64,000 nucleotides of DNA from CAVSVP01 sp963731125 (GCA_963731125.1 CAVSVP010000009.1:248001-312000); one strand, 5' to 3'. Shown: positions 35,231-44,756, counted from the first letter of the stretch. A program made the numbers and translations. The notes: generated from the sequence alone by a model not told the origin.

Positions 35231-36502
35231 TTAACGCACGTAATACTTCGCTTTCTGACCCAGCATATCGCGCGTCACCAGCACCACGCCTTGCGAAGTG
35301 ACCCGGAAACGTTTGGCATCTTCCTCAACATTTTCACCGATCACCATACCCTCGGGAATATGACAGCCCCGATCGAGAATGGCTTTGTGGATGCGGCAAT
35401 GCCGGGACACCTCGACTTCCGGCAGCAATACCGATTCTACCACCTGCGCATGGGCATGCACCCTGACATCGGAGAATAGCAACGAATGAAGCACCTGTGC
35501 GCCGGAGATAATGCAACCACCGGACGCCATGGAATCCACGAAGCTGGGTTTCTCTCCCTCGCCGACGACAAACTTAGCCGGCGGCAGCTGCGGCTGATCC
35601 GTCAGAATCGGCCAGTCGTCCTGTTCATGCAGATCGAGTTCTACATCAGGGTCCAGCAGTTCCATATGGGCTTTCCAAAATGCGTCCACGGTACCCACAT
35701 CTCGCCAGTAGGCTTGCTTGCCGCTTTGATCCCGGAATGGGTAGGCGAATAAGCGGTGGTCCTCGATAAGAGATGGAATAATGTTAATACCGAAATCGTG
35801 TTTCGAGGCCGAATTCTCCGCGTCTTCCCGCAATTGTTCATAAAGAAATTGGGTATTGAAAACATAGTTACCCATGGAAGCCAGTGTCAGATTTTCTCGC
35901 CCCGGAATAGGGGATGGATTTTGCGGCTTTTCGTCGAAGCGCAGTATCCTGTTTTCTGCATCCGCCGTCATTACGCCGAAGGCGCCGCGAGCCTCATCAA
36001 TAGGGACTTCCAGGCAGGCGACGGTTAAATCGGCTTGCTGCTCCGCGTGGAAAGCAAGCATATTGCCATAGTCCATTTTGTAAATATGATCTCCTGATAA
36101 GATCAATACATACTCCGGCTGGTAAGTATTGATAATGTCTAAATTCTGATAAACGGCATCGGCAGTACCAGTATACCATTCCTCACCGGTGCGCTGGGAT
36201 GCCGGCAGTATTTCCATAAACTCACCCAATTCAGGGCGAAACGTGCTCCAGCCTCTCACTAAATGGCGAATCAGGGAATGGGCTTTGTATTGGGTCAGTA
36301 CACCAATCCGGCGGATGCCAGAGTTCACACAGTTGGACAGGGGAAAATCAATGATGCGGAACTTACCAGCAAAGGGTACACCCGGTTTGGCACGCCAGTC
36401 AGTCAGCTCATAAAGCCGCGAACCACGCCCTCCCGCCAGAATCAAAGCCAGGGTCTGCCGGGTCAGACGGCTGACGAAACGTGGATCTTTCTTAATATTC
36501 AT
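35231..36502 (-). CDS. glgC: Glucose-1-phosphate adenylyltransferase
   Basis: GlgC makes ADP-glucose from glucose 1-phosphate and ATP, the committed and allosterically controlled step of bacterial glycogen synthesis. The nucleotide-binding signature is LALILAGGRGSRLYELTDWRAKP, followed by GKFRIIDFPLSNCVNSGIRR, the catalytic Asp in ILSGDHIYKMDYG, the sugar site VDEKP-like FDEKPQNPSPIPG, and a C-terminal left-handed beta-helix (SGGCIISGAQVLHSLLF). The start at 36502 (MNIKKDPRFVSRLTR) has GGAGG just upstream. About 423 residues, family norm. No glgA, glgB or glgP is in the window. Confidence 0.95.
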   Translation of the reverse strand: MNIKKDPRFVSRLTRQTLALILAGGRGSRLYELTDWRAKPGVPFAGKFRIIDFPLSNCVNSGIRRIGVLTQYKAHSLIRHLVRGWSTFRPELGEFMEILPASQRTGEEWYTGTADAVYQNLDIINTYQPEYVLILSGDHIYKMDYGNMLAFHAEQQADLTVACLEVPIDEARGAFGVMTADAENRILRFDEKPQNPSPIPGRENLTLASMGNYVFNTQFLYEQLREDAENSASKHDFGINIIPSLIEDHRLFAYPFRDQSGKQAYWRDVGTVDAFWKAHMELLDPDVELDLHEQDDWPILTDQPQLPPAKFVVGEGEKPSFVDSMASGGCIISGAQVLHSLLFSDVRVHAHAQVVESVLLPEVEVSRHCRIHKAILDRGCHIPEGMVIGENVEEDAKRFRVTSQGVVLVTRDMLGQKAKYYVR

Positions 36503-36534
36503 GCTGCCTCCGCAAACCTGCCGCAAGCGTTAAG

Positions 36535-37548
36535 TTAGCTTTCACCCTCTAAGTGATAAGCAACCACCCTCTTCACTTCATTTTTGGAACCCATAATTAC
36601 CGGGCAACGTTGATGCAGATCTTCAGGCTGCAGCCCCAAAGTGCGCTGAGTGCCTGTAGAACTGCTACCACCCGCCTGCTCAACGATAAAACTCATTGGA
36701 TTGGATTCGTAGAGTAGACGCAGCTTACCGGGCTTTTGGGGGTCTTTACTTTCCCAGGGATACATAAAAATGCCGCCGACGATAAGCAACCGATACACAT
36801 CGGCCACCATTGAACCTGCCCAACGCATGTTGAAATGGATGCCTCGAGGACTTTCGGTACCTTGCATGCATTCATCCACATAGCGCCGCATAGGTTCACT
36901 CCAGTAGCGCCGATTGGACATATTGATGGTAAAGTATTCGGTGTCCTTGGGAATTTGCATGCTGGGATGAGTAAGAAGATACTCACCGGAGCCTTTATCT
37001 AGGGTAAAACCGTTGACACCATTGCCGATGGTCAGCACCAAGATAGTCGAAGGCCCATAGAGCGCAAACCCGGCGGCAAGTTGCGCAATTCCAGGTTGCA
37101 GAAAATCCGAGTTTTGCGGTTCCGCCACCTCTGCTGGGCAGGGCAGAATAGAGAAAATCGTGCCGACGCTGCCGTTGACATCGATATTGGAAGAACCATC
37201 CAGGGGATCAAACAAACAAAGGTACTGACCTCGTTCATAGCCGGCCGGAATAGGTACGGCATCTTCCAGTTCTTCTGAGGCAAGGCCTGCCCAATGGCCG
37301 CTCCACTCTAGCGCCTCCAACATCACTTCGTTAGAAATGACATCCAATTTTTTTTGAATCTCACCCTGCACGTTATCCGTATCGGCAGAGCCCAGAGAAC
37401 CTCCCAAAGCACCGCGATCAATTAAATAGGATATCTTGCGGGTCGCTTGGGTGATATCTTCCATGGGAGCAGCGAGTTTGGGACAATCGGGATTGCGTTT
37501 TTCTTCTCCTAAGAGAAACTGCCTTAAGGTGATGTGCTCTTGCGTCAT
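36535..37548 (-). CDS. fbp: Fructose-1,6-bisphosphatase class 1
   Basis: Fbp removes the 1-phosphate of fructose 1,6-bisphosphate, the irreversible gluconeogenic step. The class 1 metal-binding motif CLFDPLDGSSNIDVNGSVGT is present around residue 112, with the Glu-rich loop before it (LASEELEDAVPIP). Downstream are the substrate-binding NMSNRRYW and the C-terminal LRLLYESNPMSFIVEQAGG with the third metal ligand region. The 337 residues are typical. It lies between glpD and glgC, all on one strand with short gaps, giving a path from glycerol 3-phosphate towards hexose phosphate and ADP-glucose. Confidence 0.95.
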   Translation of the reverse strand: MTQEHITLRQFLLGEEKRNPDCPKLAAPMEDITQATRKISYLIDRGALGGSLGSADTDNVQGEIQKKLDVISNEVMLEALEWSGHWAGLASEELEDAVPIPAGYERGQYLCLFDPLDGSSNIDVNGSVGTIFSILPCPAEVAEPQNSDFLQPGIAQLAAGFALYGPSTILVLTIGNGVNGFTLDKGSGEYLLTHPSMQIPKDTEYFTINMSNRRYWSEPMRRYVDECMQGTESPRGIHFNMRWAGSMVADVYRLLIVGGIFMYPWESKDPQKPGKLRLLYESNPMSFIVEQAGGSSSTGTQRTLGLQPEDLHQRCPVIMGSKNEVKRVVAYHLEGES

Positions 37549-37598
37549 GGTCGCATCTTCCTTACCTGCGCCCGCTGTGGCGTAGCGCTGAAAAAAGA

Positions 37599-39239
37599 CT
37601 AGGATGCTTGTCTGCGCAACTCTGCAGGCTGCTCTGCTTTCTGAAAATATTCATTGACTTTTTCCTGGGCTTGCTCTCCAAACAGGATTTCACAAGCCTC
37701 CATTAAACCTGGAGCGTTCTTGATATCTTCCTTGCCAACCACAAGAGAAATTTTAGAACGCCTGCGGAGAAAATCGTCTAATTTGACGATCATCTCCCGC
37801 CGTTTTGCCTGCTGTATTTCACAGCGCAGGTATTCGGTCCCCTTAATGAGCACTTCGGCTTGCCCGGGATCTTCGCGAATTTCCTCCAACATATGCAGGG
37901 CCTCTGAGTCATAACGTCTCCACAGACGGCTCGTCAATTTTTCAGAGGCTTCCGGTGAAGTATAGCTGTCTAAATCCATTAATTTTGCTTGATGCAAGTA
38001 TTCTTCTCTTACCGAAGGATGAGGTTCTCCATACCATTTGTAATCCGAATAAGGCAGTCCGATACCGAATTCCTTGACGTAATCGCTGATCTCATTGCCC
38101 ACGTTGACACAATCTGTCAGTTTTCCGCCGAAGATACTGATATGATGCCTTTGTCTGTCGATATCCACTTCGTGCTTTCGGGAAAGCTGCAGCCAATCTT
38201 CCGTCTTACCCTCCGCTTGGCTCTTTACCACCAACGGCCTAACGCCACACCGCTCAGCGATAATAGAGGCCTTGGTCAAGGGCTCTTCCAGATTTAAACG
38301 TTTATTAATATTATCCAGCACGAATTGACGATCTTCCTCCGTCACGTGGGTGAACGGATTGTCAACCCGGGTATCGGTGGTGCCGATACAAGTCCTCATT
38401 CCCATAGGAATCACGAAGAACAATCGACCATCATCCGCAAAGAAGGTCAGCACGCGTTTATGCGGGGTGATTTGACGCACAATCAGGTGGATTCCCTTCG
38501 AAAACACATGATGGTGCTCGGTCTTTATGTCCGTTATCTGGTTATGTTCATCAACAAAGGGACCCGCCGCGTTGATTAGCACTTTGGACTTGATTTCAAA
38601 TTCCTGGCCATCAATAACGTCCCTGGCTTTGCTAATCCAAACGTCTCCTTCTCTCTTAGCACCTTGAGATTCCACATAATTAGCGGCGATACACCCCCTA
38701 TCCATGGCCGAGCGAATAAATTGAAAAACAAAGCGTGAATCGTTGTCGTGTAAGTAAGCATCGGAATATTCAAATCCACCGATACTGTTTTCCACATTTA
38801 CGACTTTTTCATCTTGTTGAATTTGTTTTTTAGATAACAAGCGGGGCGTTAGCGTAAAGCAATTGCCGAAAACCCAGTACAGCCATGTGCCCATCCAGAG
38901 GAATATAGGATGATAGCGGAAGCCTTTGGCAATGGTCGTAAAAAATCGAATTTCCTGTACTCTAGAGGGATAGTTTTTAATTAAATGATTGCGGCTCAGG
39001 CAGAGGTTCCTCACCAGCTTGAAATCGTAGGATTCCATATATTTTATCCCACCCCAAGCTAGATTTGAGGATTGTTGACTGGTAAAACCTGCAAAATCCC
39101 GCTTATCGATCAAGGCAACTCGTGCTCCCTTACCGGAAAGAGCCGCCGCTGCTACTGCGCCGTTGATACCGCCACCGATAATTAAAACGTCGTAAGTGCT
39201 CTGATCGAGTTTTTGAATATTGCTTTTGCGTAACTGCAT
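37599..39239 (-). CDS. glpD: FAD-dependent glycerol-3-phosphate dehydrogenase
   Basis: GlpD oxidises glycerol 3-phosphate to dihydroxyacetone phosphate at the membrane, passing electrons to quinone. The FAD-binding motif is VLIIGGGINGAVAAAALSGKG near the N-terminus, followed by LIDKRDFAGFTSQQSSNLAWGGIKY, the usual GlpD motif. The substrate-domain elements MGMRTCIGTTDTRVDNP and FGGKLTDCVNVG are visible. The start at 39239 (MQLRKSNIQ) has GGAGG five bases upstream. The C-terminal 160 residues are helical and charged. At 546 residues it is ordinary. It is preceded by glpK with a 16-bp inverted repeat in the gap. Confidence 0.92.
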   Translation of the reverse strand: MQLRKSNIQKLDQSTYDVLIIGGGINGAVAAAALSGKGARVALIDKRDFAGFTSQQSSNLAWGGIKYMESYDFKLVRNLCLSRNHLIKNYPSRVQEIRFFTTIAKGFRYHPIFLWMGTWLYWVFGNCFTLTPRLLSKKQIQQDEKVVNVENSIGGFEYSDAYLHDNDSRFVFQFIRSAMDRGCIAANYVESQGAKREGDVWISKARDVIDGQEFEIKSKVLINAAGPFVDEHNQITDIKTEHHHVFSKGIHLIVRQITPHKRVLTFFADDGRLFFVIPMGMRTCIGTTDTRVDNPFTHVTEEDRQFVLDNINKRLNLEEPLTKASIIAERCGVRPLVVKSQAEGKTEDWLQLSRKHEVDIDRQRHHISIFGGKLTDCVNVGNEISDYVKEFGIGLPYSDYKWYGEPHPSVREEYLHQAKLMDLDSYTSPEASEKLTSRLWRRYDSEALHMLEEIREDPGQAEVLIKGTEYLRCEIQQAKRREMIVKLDDFLRRRSKISLVVGKEDIKNAPGLMEACEILFGEQAQEKVNEYFQKAEQPAELRRQAS

Positions 39240-39361
39240 ATATCCTCCGTCATACCCTGGCTGGCTGCCGGAACGCTGCGCCTTGGGCAACCAAGCGAAG
39301 CCTTAAAGTCAAGTTGAATCTATGAGGCTTGGCGGTTATAAATTAGTTCACGCTGCAGGTT

Positions 39362-39411
39362 ATTGTCCCCAATGAAACTACCTACTCTGTCCGTTTTTCA
39401 TTGGGGACAAT
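39362..39411. repeat. Perfect 16-bp inverted repeat in the glpK-glpD gap
   Basis: ATTGTCCCCAATGAAA (39362-39377) and TTTCATTGGGGACAAT (39396-39411) are exact inverses separated by 18 bases. The stem is strong but no T-run follows on the minus strand, so it is not a standard terminator. It could be an mRNA processing or stability hairpin that sets glpK and glpD levels apart, or a small mobile repeat. Confidence 0.7.
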
Positions 39412-39433
39412 CAAACGCAGTCCTAAATAAGTT

Positions 39434-40945
39434 TTACTCCTCGTCCCGGGCCCACCCTTTAGCGCACTCAATCGCCTTTTGCCAACGGCGGTAGAGGCGG
39501 TTACGCTCCGCTTCACTCATGTTCGGCTCATAGCGGTGGGCAAGTTGCCATTTGGCGTCCAATTCATCGCGACTCTTCCAAAAGCCGGTCGCCAAACCTG
39601 CCAAATAAGCGGCGCCCAGCGCCGTCGTTTCAATAATCCTAGGCACCTCCACCGGTACTCCCAGGATGTTTGCCTGAAACTGCATCAAAAATCTGTTTAC
39701 CGATGCACCGCCATCACAGCGGAGCTCTTTCAAAGCAATACCGGAATCCAGCTGCATGGCCTCTACCACATCGCGGGTCTGATAACACATGCTCTCCAAA
39801 ACAGCGCGCGCCACATGTCCCCGGGTAGTTCCCCGAGTAACACCAATCAGCGTGCCACGCGCATAAGGATCCCAGTGTGGTGCACCCAGACCTACCAAGG
39901 CCGGCACGAAGTAAACACCCTCATTAGATTGCACCGAGTTGGCCAGGTCTTCAGTTTCCGCTGCGCTTTGAATGATTTTTAAACCATCACGTAACCATTG
40001 CACCGCTGCACCGGTGATAAAAATGGCTCCCTCCAAAGCGTACTCCACAGGTTCGTCACCTATTCCCCAGGCGATAGTCGTGAGTAATTTTTCTTTGCTG
40101 ATGACGGCTTCGGTGCCGGTGTTCATCAACACAAAAGAACCCGTGCCATAGGTATTTTTTGCCAGCCCCTCTCCATAGCAGGCTTGCCCGAATAAAGCAG
40201 CTTGCTGATCACCAGCGATTCCCGACACGGGAATGCTATGGGTTCCAAAAAACATATCGGGATTAGTTTCCCCATAGATATAGGAAGAGGGTTTGACCTC
40301 CGGCAGGATCGCAGCAGGAATATTTAGCAAATCAAGGATTTCTTCATCCCATTTCAATTCATGGATGTTGTAGAGTAAAGTGCGGGACGCGTTGGAGTAA
40401 TCGGTAATATGGGCTTTACCACCGGTGAGTTTCCACACTAGCCAGGAGTCGATCGTACCAAAGGCAATCTCACCTTTCTCGGCTCTGGCACGCAATCCCT
40501 CCACATTATCCAGCATCCACTTAACCTTAGTCCCCGAAAAGTAAGGATCAATAACCAGCCCGGTCTTGCGCCGGAATTGTTCTTCCAAACCCCGTTCCTT
40601 GAGCTCATCACAAAACTTGGCCGTTCGTCGATCTTGCCACACAATGGCCTTTGCCACGGGTTTGCCGGTAGCTCGTTCCCATAGCACCACGGTTTCACGT
40701 TGATTGGTGATGCCTATGGCCTTGAGTTCACTCGCACGAATACCCGTGGTTCGTAAAGCTTCCCCGATCACCTTGACCGTCACTGTCCAAATCTCGTCCG
40801 CGTCGTGTTCCACCCAACCTGGCTTGGGATAGTGCTGAGTAAATTCTGAATAAGCCTTACCTTTGACGCTTCCTTCATAGTCAAAGATAAGCACTGTTGA
40901 ACCGGTGGTACCCTGGTCTATGGAGAGTACATAACCTTCACTCAT
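39434..40945 (-). CDS. glpK: Glycerol kinase
   Basis: GlpK phosphorylates glycerol to glycerol 3-phosphate with ATP. The FGGY-kinase hallmarks are in order: the phosphate loop LSIDQGTTGSTVLIFD, the glycerol-binding Arg-Glu in ITNQRETVVLWERATG, WQDRRTAKFCDEL, the catalytic Asp region PVSGIAGDQQAALFGQ, and the adenosine motif LRCDGGASVNRFLMQFQA. The 503-residue length is exact for the family. AGGAGAAA precedes the ATG. It is the first gene of a leftward series glpK-glpD-fbp-glgC-pgm, with the DeoR-type regulator glpR 490 bp upstream in the same orientation. No glycerol facilitator (glpF) is seen. Confidence 0.96.
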   Translation of the reverse strand: MSEGYVLSIDQGTTGSTVLIFDYEGSVKGKAYSEFTQHYPKPGWVEHDADEIWTVTVKVIGEALRTTGIRASELKAIGITNQRETVVLWERATGKPVAKAIVWQDRRTAKFCDELKERGLEEQFRRKTGLVIDPYFSGTKVKWMLDNVEGLRARAEKGEIAFGTIDSWLVWKLTGGKAHITDYSNASRTLLYNIHELKWDEEILDLLNIPAAILPEVKPSSYIYGETNPDMFFGTHSIPVSGIAGDQQAALFGQACYGEGLAKNTYGTGSFVLMNTGTEAVISKEKLLTTIAWGIGDEPVEYALEGAIFITGAAVQWLRDGLKIIQSAAETEDLANSVQSNEGVYFVPALVGLGAPHWDPYARGTLIGVTRGTTRGHVARAVLESMCYQTRDVVEAMQLDSGIALKELRCDGGASVNRFLMQFQANILGVPVEVPRIIETTALGAAYLAGLATGFWKSRDELDAKWQLAHRYEPNMSEAERNRLYRRWQKAIECAKGWARDEE

Positions 40946-41435
40946 TGATGTTTCTCCTCACTATGGTGTTTTACGTCGTTGTTGTCGCGCATGGATTTTT
41001 CCATCCCGAAAAATCATTCATCCTAAGCACTGCAGGTAATGTTACTAGGCCCCGTCTAGGCACCGTCCGCCTGCTACTTTCCTTATCGGGTCCAGCTGCC
41101 GATTGTCTCGGCTTTTATGATTGAAGAACCGCTATTAGAAGGGAGCGGCACGCCTCCTGTATGCATGAGCGCTTTGCGGCACGAGTGCAGATAGTCCAAC
41201 TTTGCAGTTCAGTTCCTAAAAATTAATTTTCGATTGCAAACTCTTACGGCCCGTCGCGCTTCCCTCTGGCTTGGCGTCAAGCTGCTGACCGTTCAACTGT
41301 AAATGTAGCTTTAATAGTGATCATGAAGCTGATGTTGCCATTAAAACAAGCGTAGCAAGGTAACTACAATTTTCAATAGAAAGTAGGCCAGCACGAAAAC
41401 GGATGGAATAGAAAATAATCACACACTAGCGAACA
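40946..41435. other. Intergenic region between glpR and glpK
   Basis: About 490 bp without a gene. As the upstream region of glpK it should hold its promoter and probably GlpR operators, but I could not pick out a convincing operator or promoter by eye. No trace of a glpF-like coding sequence was found. Confidence 0.35.
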
Positions 41436-42206
41436 TTAGATTCGCGGCTCAGCGACGTAGACAACCGTCTTAGCCTTAACGAACAGCCTAGACATAGCTT
41501 CAGAAGGAGGTTGATCCGTAAACAGCATATCGATTTGTGATATATGGCCAAGTCGCACTAATGCATTACGGCCGAATTTAGAGTGGTCGGCGACGAGAAG
41601 CACTTTACGGGAACAAGCCATGATCGCCTGAGACACACGTACCTCACGGTAGTCAAAATCGAGCAGGGTGCCGTCCCCGTCAATGCCCGAGACACCAATA
41701 ATGCCAAAATCAACCTTGAACTGCTGAATGAAGTCAATTGTCGCTTCGCCGGTAATGCCTCTGTCTCGAGACCGCACTACGCCACTCGCAACGATCACCT
41801 CAAAGGTAGGGTTATCGCACAACAAAGCAGCAACATTGAGATTGTTGGTAATAACACGCATACCGGTATGATCACGCAATGCCTTAGCCACTTCCTCTGT
41901 GGTCGTGCCTATATTAATAAACAGTGAGGCTTGATCAGGAATATAGCGGATTACTAAGTGAGCGATACGACGTTTTTCTTCCAGTTGTAGCACCTGCCGG
42001 GCCGGGTAAGCGATGTTTTCCACACTAGATGGCAAACCAGCACCACCGTGATAACGCCGCAGCAAGCCTTGTTCACAAAGTTCATTAATGTCCCGGCGAA
42101 TGGTTTGCGGAGTTACCTTAAAATTATCGGCTAACTCCTCGATGGACACAAAACCTCTGCGCTGAACCAGCTTCAGTATCAATTGTTGTCTCTGATTTAG
42201 GGTCAT
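41436..42206 (-). CDS. glpR: DeoR-family transcriptional regulator, probably GlpR
   Basis: A 256-residue repressor. The N-terminal DeoR helix-turn-helix (LNQRQQLILKLVQRRGFVSIEELADNFKVTPQTIRRDINEL) is typical, followed by RRYHGGAGLP, and the sugar-phosphate-binding DeoRC domain with INIGTTTEEVAKAL and ITNNLNVAALL. The C-terminal motif VLLVADHSKFGRNALVRLG is characteristic of the family. GlpR binds glycerol 3-phosphate and releases glp operators; the assignment rests on similarity and on standing beside glpK and glpD. It is the nearest upstream gene on the same strand and likely regulates them. Confidence 0.88.
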   Translation of the reverse strand: MTLNQRQQLILKLVQRRGFVSIEELADNFKVTPQTIRRDINELCEQGLLRRYHGGAGLPSSVENIAYPARQVLQLEEKRRIAHLVIRYIPDQASLFINIGTTTEEVAKALRDHTGMRVITNNLNVAALLCDNPTFEVIVASGVVRSRDRGITGEATIDFIQQFKVDFGIIGVSGIDGDGTLLDFDYREVRVSQAIMACSRKVLLVADHSKFGRNALVRLGHISQIDMLFTDQPPSEAMSRLFVKAKTVVYVAEPRI

Positions 42207-42390
42207 GACCAGCGAATTCTCCTGATAAAACTCCCTGCCTCACATCGACTCCAAACGCGCTCAGAAAACTTCCAATGTTAATCAATCGTTTACCCTACAA
42301 TCTAAGCAGACAGTCACTGAAAAGTATAGAAGGTATTTATGCGTCGAACAAAATTCATGTATGGTTTACAAGGGAGACAAGATCAAAACG

Positions 42391-42424
42391 AAAAAACCCC
42401 GCAACCGAGTTGTGGGGTTTTTTT
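42391..42424 (-). terminator. Rho-independent terminator (bidirectional)
   Basis: AAAAAACCCCGCAAC and GTTGTGGGGTTTTTTT form a GC-rich stem with A- and T-runs on both flanks. On the minus strand it ends in six T residues. It is placed to terminate the leftward GGDEF/EAL gene and could act in either direction. Confidence 0.85.
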
Positions 42425-42530
42425 ACTATTAACGAATAAAAATACAAACTTTTTCTTTTTAATAGTCTATTGCAGCCGCTTCATATTTTGCTTTGCTTAA
42501 CACCCCACTACTATCTACGCTGCAACATAA

Positions 42531-42589
42531 CGAGCTTGCTCGCGAATAGACAGCCATCAGGTTTAGTTCGCGAGCAAGCTCGCTCCTAC
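42531..42589. repeat. Inverted pair of REP-like sequences
   Basis: CGAGCTTGCTCGCGAA (42531-42546) and TTCGCGAGCAAGCTCG (42567-42582) are exact inverses with a 20-base spacer, and the right unit continues CTCCTAC. The unit TAGGAGCGAGCTTGCTCGCG is the same as the abundant REP family known from Pseudomonas genomes. Two units head to head make a typical REP doublet (BIME-like). Confidence 0.8.
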
Positions 42590-42701
42590 TAAGTCGCTTG
42601 CAAAGTATCCCGGCTAAAGTTGATAGCCAAAAATATTGCTGTAATGTACTGACTTCGAGTAAAAATTAGATTTTTCTAAATGTGACATTTTCAAGATAAT
42701 T

Positions 42702-44756
42702 TCAGTGCAATCTTCGCCCGGAGGTCACTAGGCGCTCAAAATCTTCGGTTAACAAGGGTCTACTAAAGTAAAAACCTTGCATATCATCACATTTTTGCCA
42801 GCGCAGAAATTTCAGTTGATCCTGAGTTTCTACACCCTCGGCAACGACTTTAAGGCCAAGACCATGAGCCATGCTGATAATAGCACGAGTAATTTCGGCA
42901 TCCTGTTCGTTCAAGGTAATATCCCGTACGAACGAACGATCCACCTTGAGTTTATCGAGAGGAAAGCGCTTTAAATAGCTTAAGCTGGAATACCCGGTGC
43001 CAAAATCATCCACGGTCAGCCGGATTCCCATGGCCTTGAGTTCATTTAGCATCAGTACAACATCTTCAGCGTCTTGCATAACCATTCCTTCGGTAATTTC
43101 CAGTTCCAGCAAGCGGGGATCGAGATTGCTATCCTGGAGGGCATATTCGACGGTTTCCTGAAGGTTCTCCTGACGAAAATGAGCAGCCGAAAGATTGACT
43201 GCTACCGGAAGTGGCGGCAATCCAGCCCCTTGCCAGCGCCGGTTCTGTTGACAAGCCTCGTGTAACACCCACTCACTGATAGGAATGATAAGGCCTCTTT
43301 CTTCAGCAATTGGAATAAATTGTCCCGGAGAAATTAAACCGAGTTCCGGATGTCGCCAACGAATCAGCGCTTCAGCCCCGACTACGGCTCCCGTCTTTAA
43401 ATCCACTTGCGGCTGGTAATTTAGCTGGAATTCTCGGCGTTCCAGTGCACGACGGAGATGATTCTGCATCATCAGGGAATCAAAGGCCTGAACATTCATT
43501 TCCTGAGTGAAAAAACGGTAATGATTAAGCCTTTTTTCCTTGGCATAGTACATGGCGGCTTCAGCATTTCTCAGCAAAGTTTCTAGGTCTCTCCCATCAT
43601 CGGGATAAATACTAATCCCCATACTAGCGGTAATATTGAGTTCATGGCCGTCGATAGTATAGGAATCAGATAAACTCCTGAGCACTTTCTCCGCTACGTG
43701 AGCGACATCTTCGATGCTTTTAACTCCAGGCAATACAATAATGAACTCATCCCCACCTGGACGGCTAATCGTATCGCTTTCCCGCAGACATGTCTTTAGG
43801 CGTTCGGCAACCGCTTGCAACAAGCGGTCACCCATGCGATGCCCGAGAGAATCATTAAAAATTTTGAAGCAATCTAAGTCGGACAATAACACGGCTACCT
43901 GTCCGTGCGAACGCCGGGCATGCGCAACGGCTTGCCGTAAGCGATCCTCGAGTAACCCTCGATTAGGTAACCCCGTCAGCGCATCGTATTGGCCAAGATG
44001 AAGCATCTGCTCACAGTCCTGCTTCATTTCATGGACATCGTGACATGACCCGATATAACCGATGAGACCTTTTTCTAAATCATGAAACGGGCTACCCCGA
44101 TCAACAACCCAGCGATAGCCCTGAGCATGATGATGTAAGCGGAATTCTCTTACAAATGCTTGGCGTGCCCTAGAAGCATCTTGGTAAATCATGAGACAAT
44201 GCTCACGGTCATCAGGGTGAATATTTTCCAACCAACCACTACCTAGCTGGTGTTCAAGAGCACGACCAGTAAAATTGAGCCAGGCCCGATTGAAATACTC
44301 TCCTTGCCCATCGGATCCGGCATACCAAACAAGACTTGGTAGGTTTTCTAGCAACGCCGCATTAAGATCCTGCCTTTTAGATATTAGCTGAGATAAGCTG
44401 TTGCGGTTACTGATATCACTAACAATGCTATGACAAAGTAATTTGCCTTTAACCTCAATGAAACGGACACTGATTTCCACTGGAAAGGTGGTATTATCGC
44501 TACGTCGATGCGCTGTTTTGAAAGTGGCTTTTCCCTGTTGCTTAGCACGCTGCCAGTGCAAAGCAAACTCCGCCTGAGCTGCAGGAGAAAGCAGGTCTTG
44601 CAAGCGCCACTGCAGTAAAACTTCACGGGTATGTCCGTAGAGCGCGATGCCACAGTCGTTAATTTCTATAATTTTATCCTCATCATCCGTGACGATAATG
44701 ATATCGTTGGCGTCATTATTTAAATCATCAAAGCATTGCGCTCTGGTCTTCGGCAT
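42702..44756 (-). CDS. PAS-PAS-GGDEF-EAL cyclic-di-GMP protein
   Basis: A 684-residue cytosolic signalling protein with no membrane segment. Two PAS domains come first: residues about 10-130 (DIIIVTDDEDKIIEINDCG) and about 130-255 (LVWYAGSDGQGEYFNRAWL...GWLENIHPDDRE). A GGDEF domain follows (YDALTGLPNRGLLEDRL, active-site RPGGDEFIIVLPG), so diguanylate cyclase activity is plausible. The C-terminal EAL domain has AEALIRWRHP, the metal-binding VNLSAAHFRQ, LELEITEG, and TVDDFGTGYSSLSYLKRFP, so the phosphodiesterase site looks intact too. Which activity dominates cannot be told. The PAS domains suggest control by a small ligand or redox. It is monocistronic and faces away from the tol operon. Confidence 0.92.
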   Translation of the reverse strand: MPKTRAQCFDDLNNDANDIIIVTDDEDKIIEINDCGIALYGHTREVLLQWRLQDLLSPAAQAEFALHWQRAKQQGKATFKTAHRRSDNTTFPVEISVRFIEVKGKLLCHSIVSDISNRNSLSQLISKRQDLNAALLENLPSLVWYAGSDGQGEYFNRAWLNFTGRALEHQLGSGWLENIHPDDREHCLMIYQDASRARQAFVREFRLHHHAQGYRWVVDRGSPFHDLEKGLIGYIGSCHDVHEMKQDCEQMLHLGQYDALTGLPNRGLLEDRLRQAVAHARRSHGQVAVLLSDLDCFKIFNDSLGHRMGDRLLQAVAERLKTCLRESDTISRPGGDEFIIVLPGVKSIEDVAHVAEKVLRSLSDSYTIDGHELNITASMGISIYPDDGRDLETLLRNAEAAMYYAKEKRLNHYRFFTQEMNVQAFDSLMMQNHLRRALERREFQLNYQPQVDLKTGAVVGAEALIRWRHPELGLISPGQFIPIAEERGLIIPISEWVLHEACQQNRRWQGAGLPPLPVAVNLSAAHFRQENLQETVEYALQDSNLDPRLLELEITEGMVMQDAEDVVLMLNELKAMGIRLTVDDFGTGYSSLSYLKRFPLDKLKVDRSFVRDITLNEQDAEITRAIISMAHGLGLKVVAEGVETQDQLKFLRWQKCDDMQGFYFSRPLLTEDFERLVTSGRRLH

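Larger units (their letters stand above)
42207..42701. other. Intergenic region with terminator and REP pair
   Basis: About 495 bp between the GGDEF/EAL gene and glpR, both leftward. It contains the terminator hairpin at 42391-42424 and the inverted REP pair at 42531-42589, each listed separately. The glpR promoter should be in the 180 bp to the right of its ATG. No gene is seen. Confidence 0.5.

Noticed and set aside
40946..41435. Searched for a glpF remnant or GlpR operators
   Set aside because: No membrane-protein codons and no convincing operator repeat could be identified by eye.
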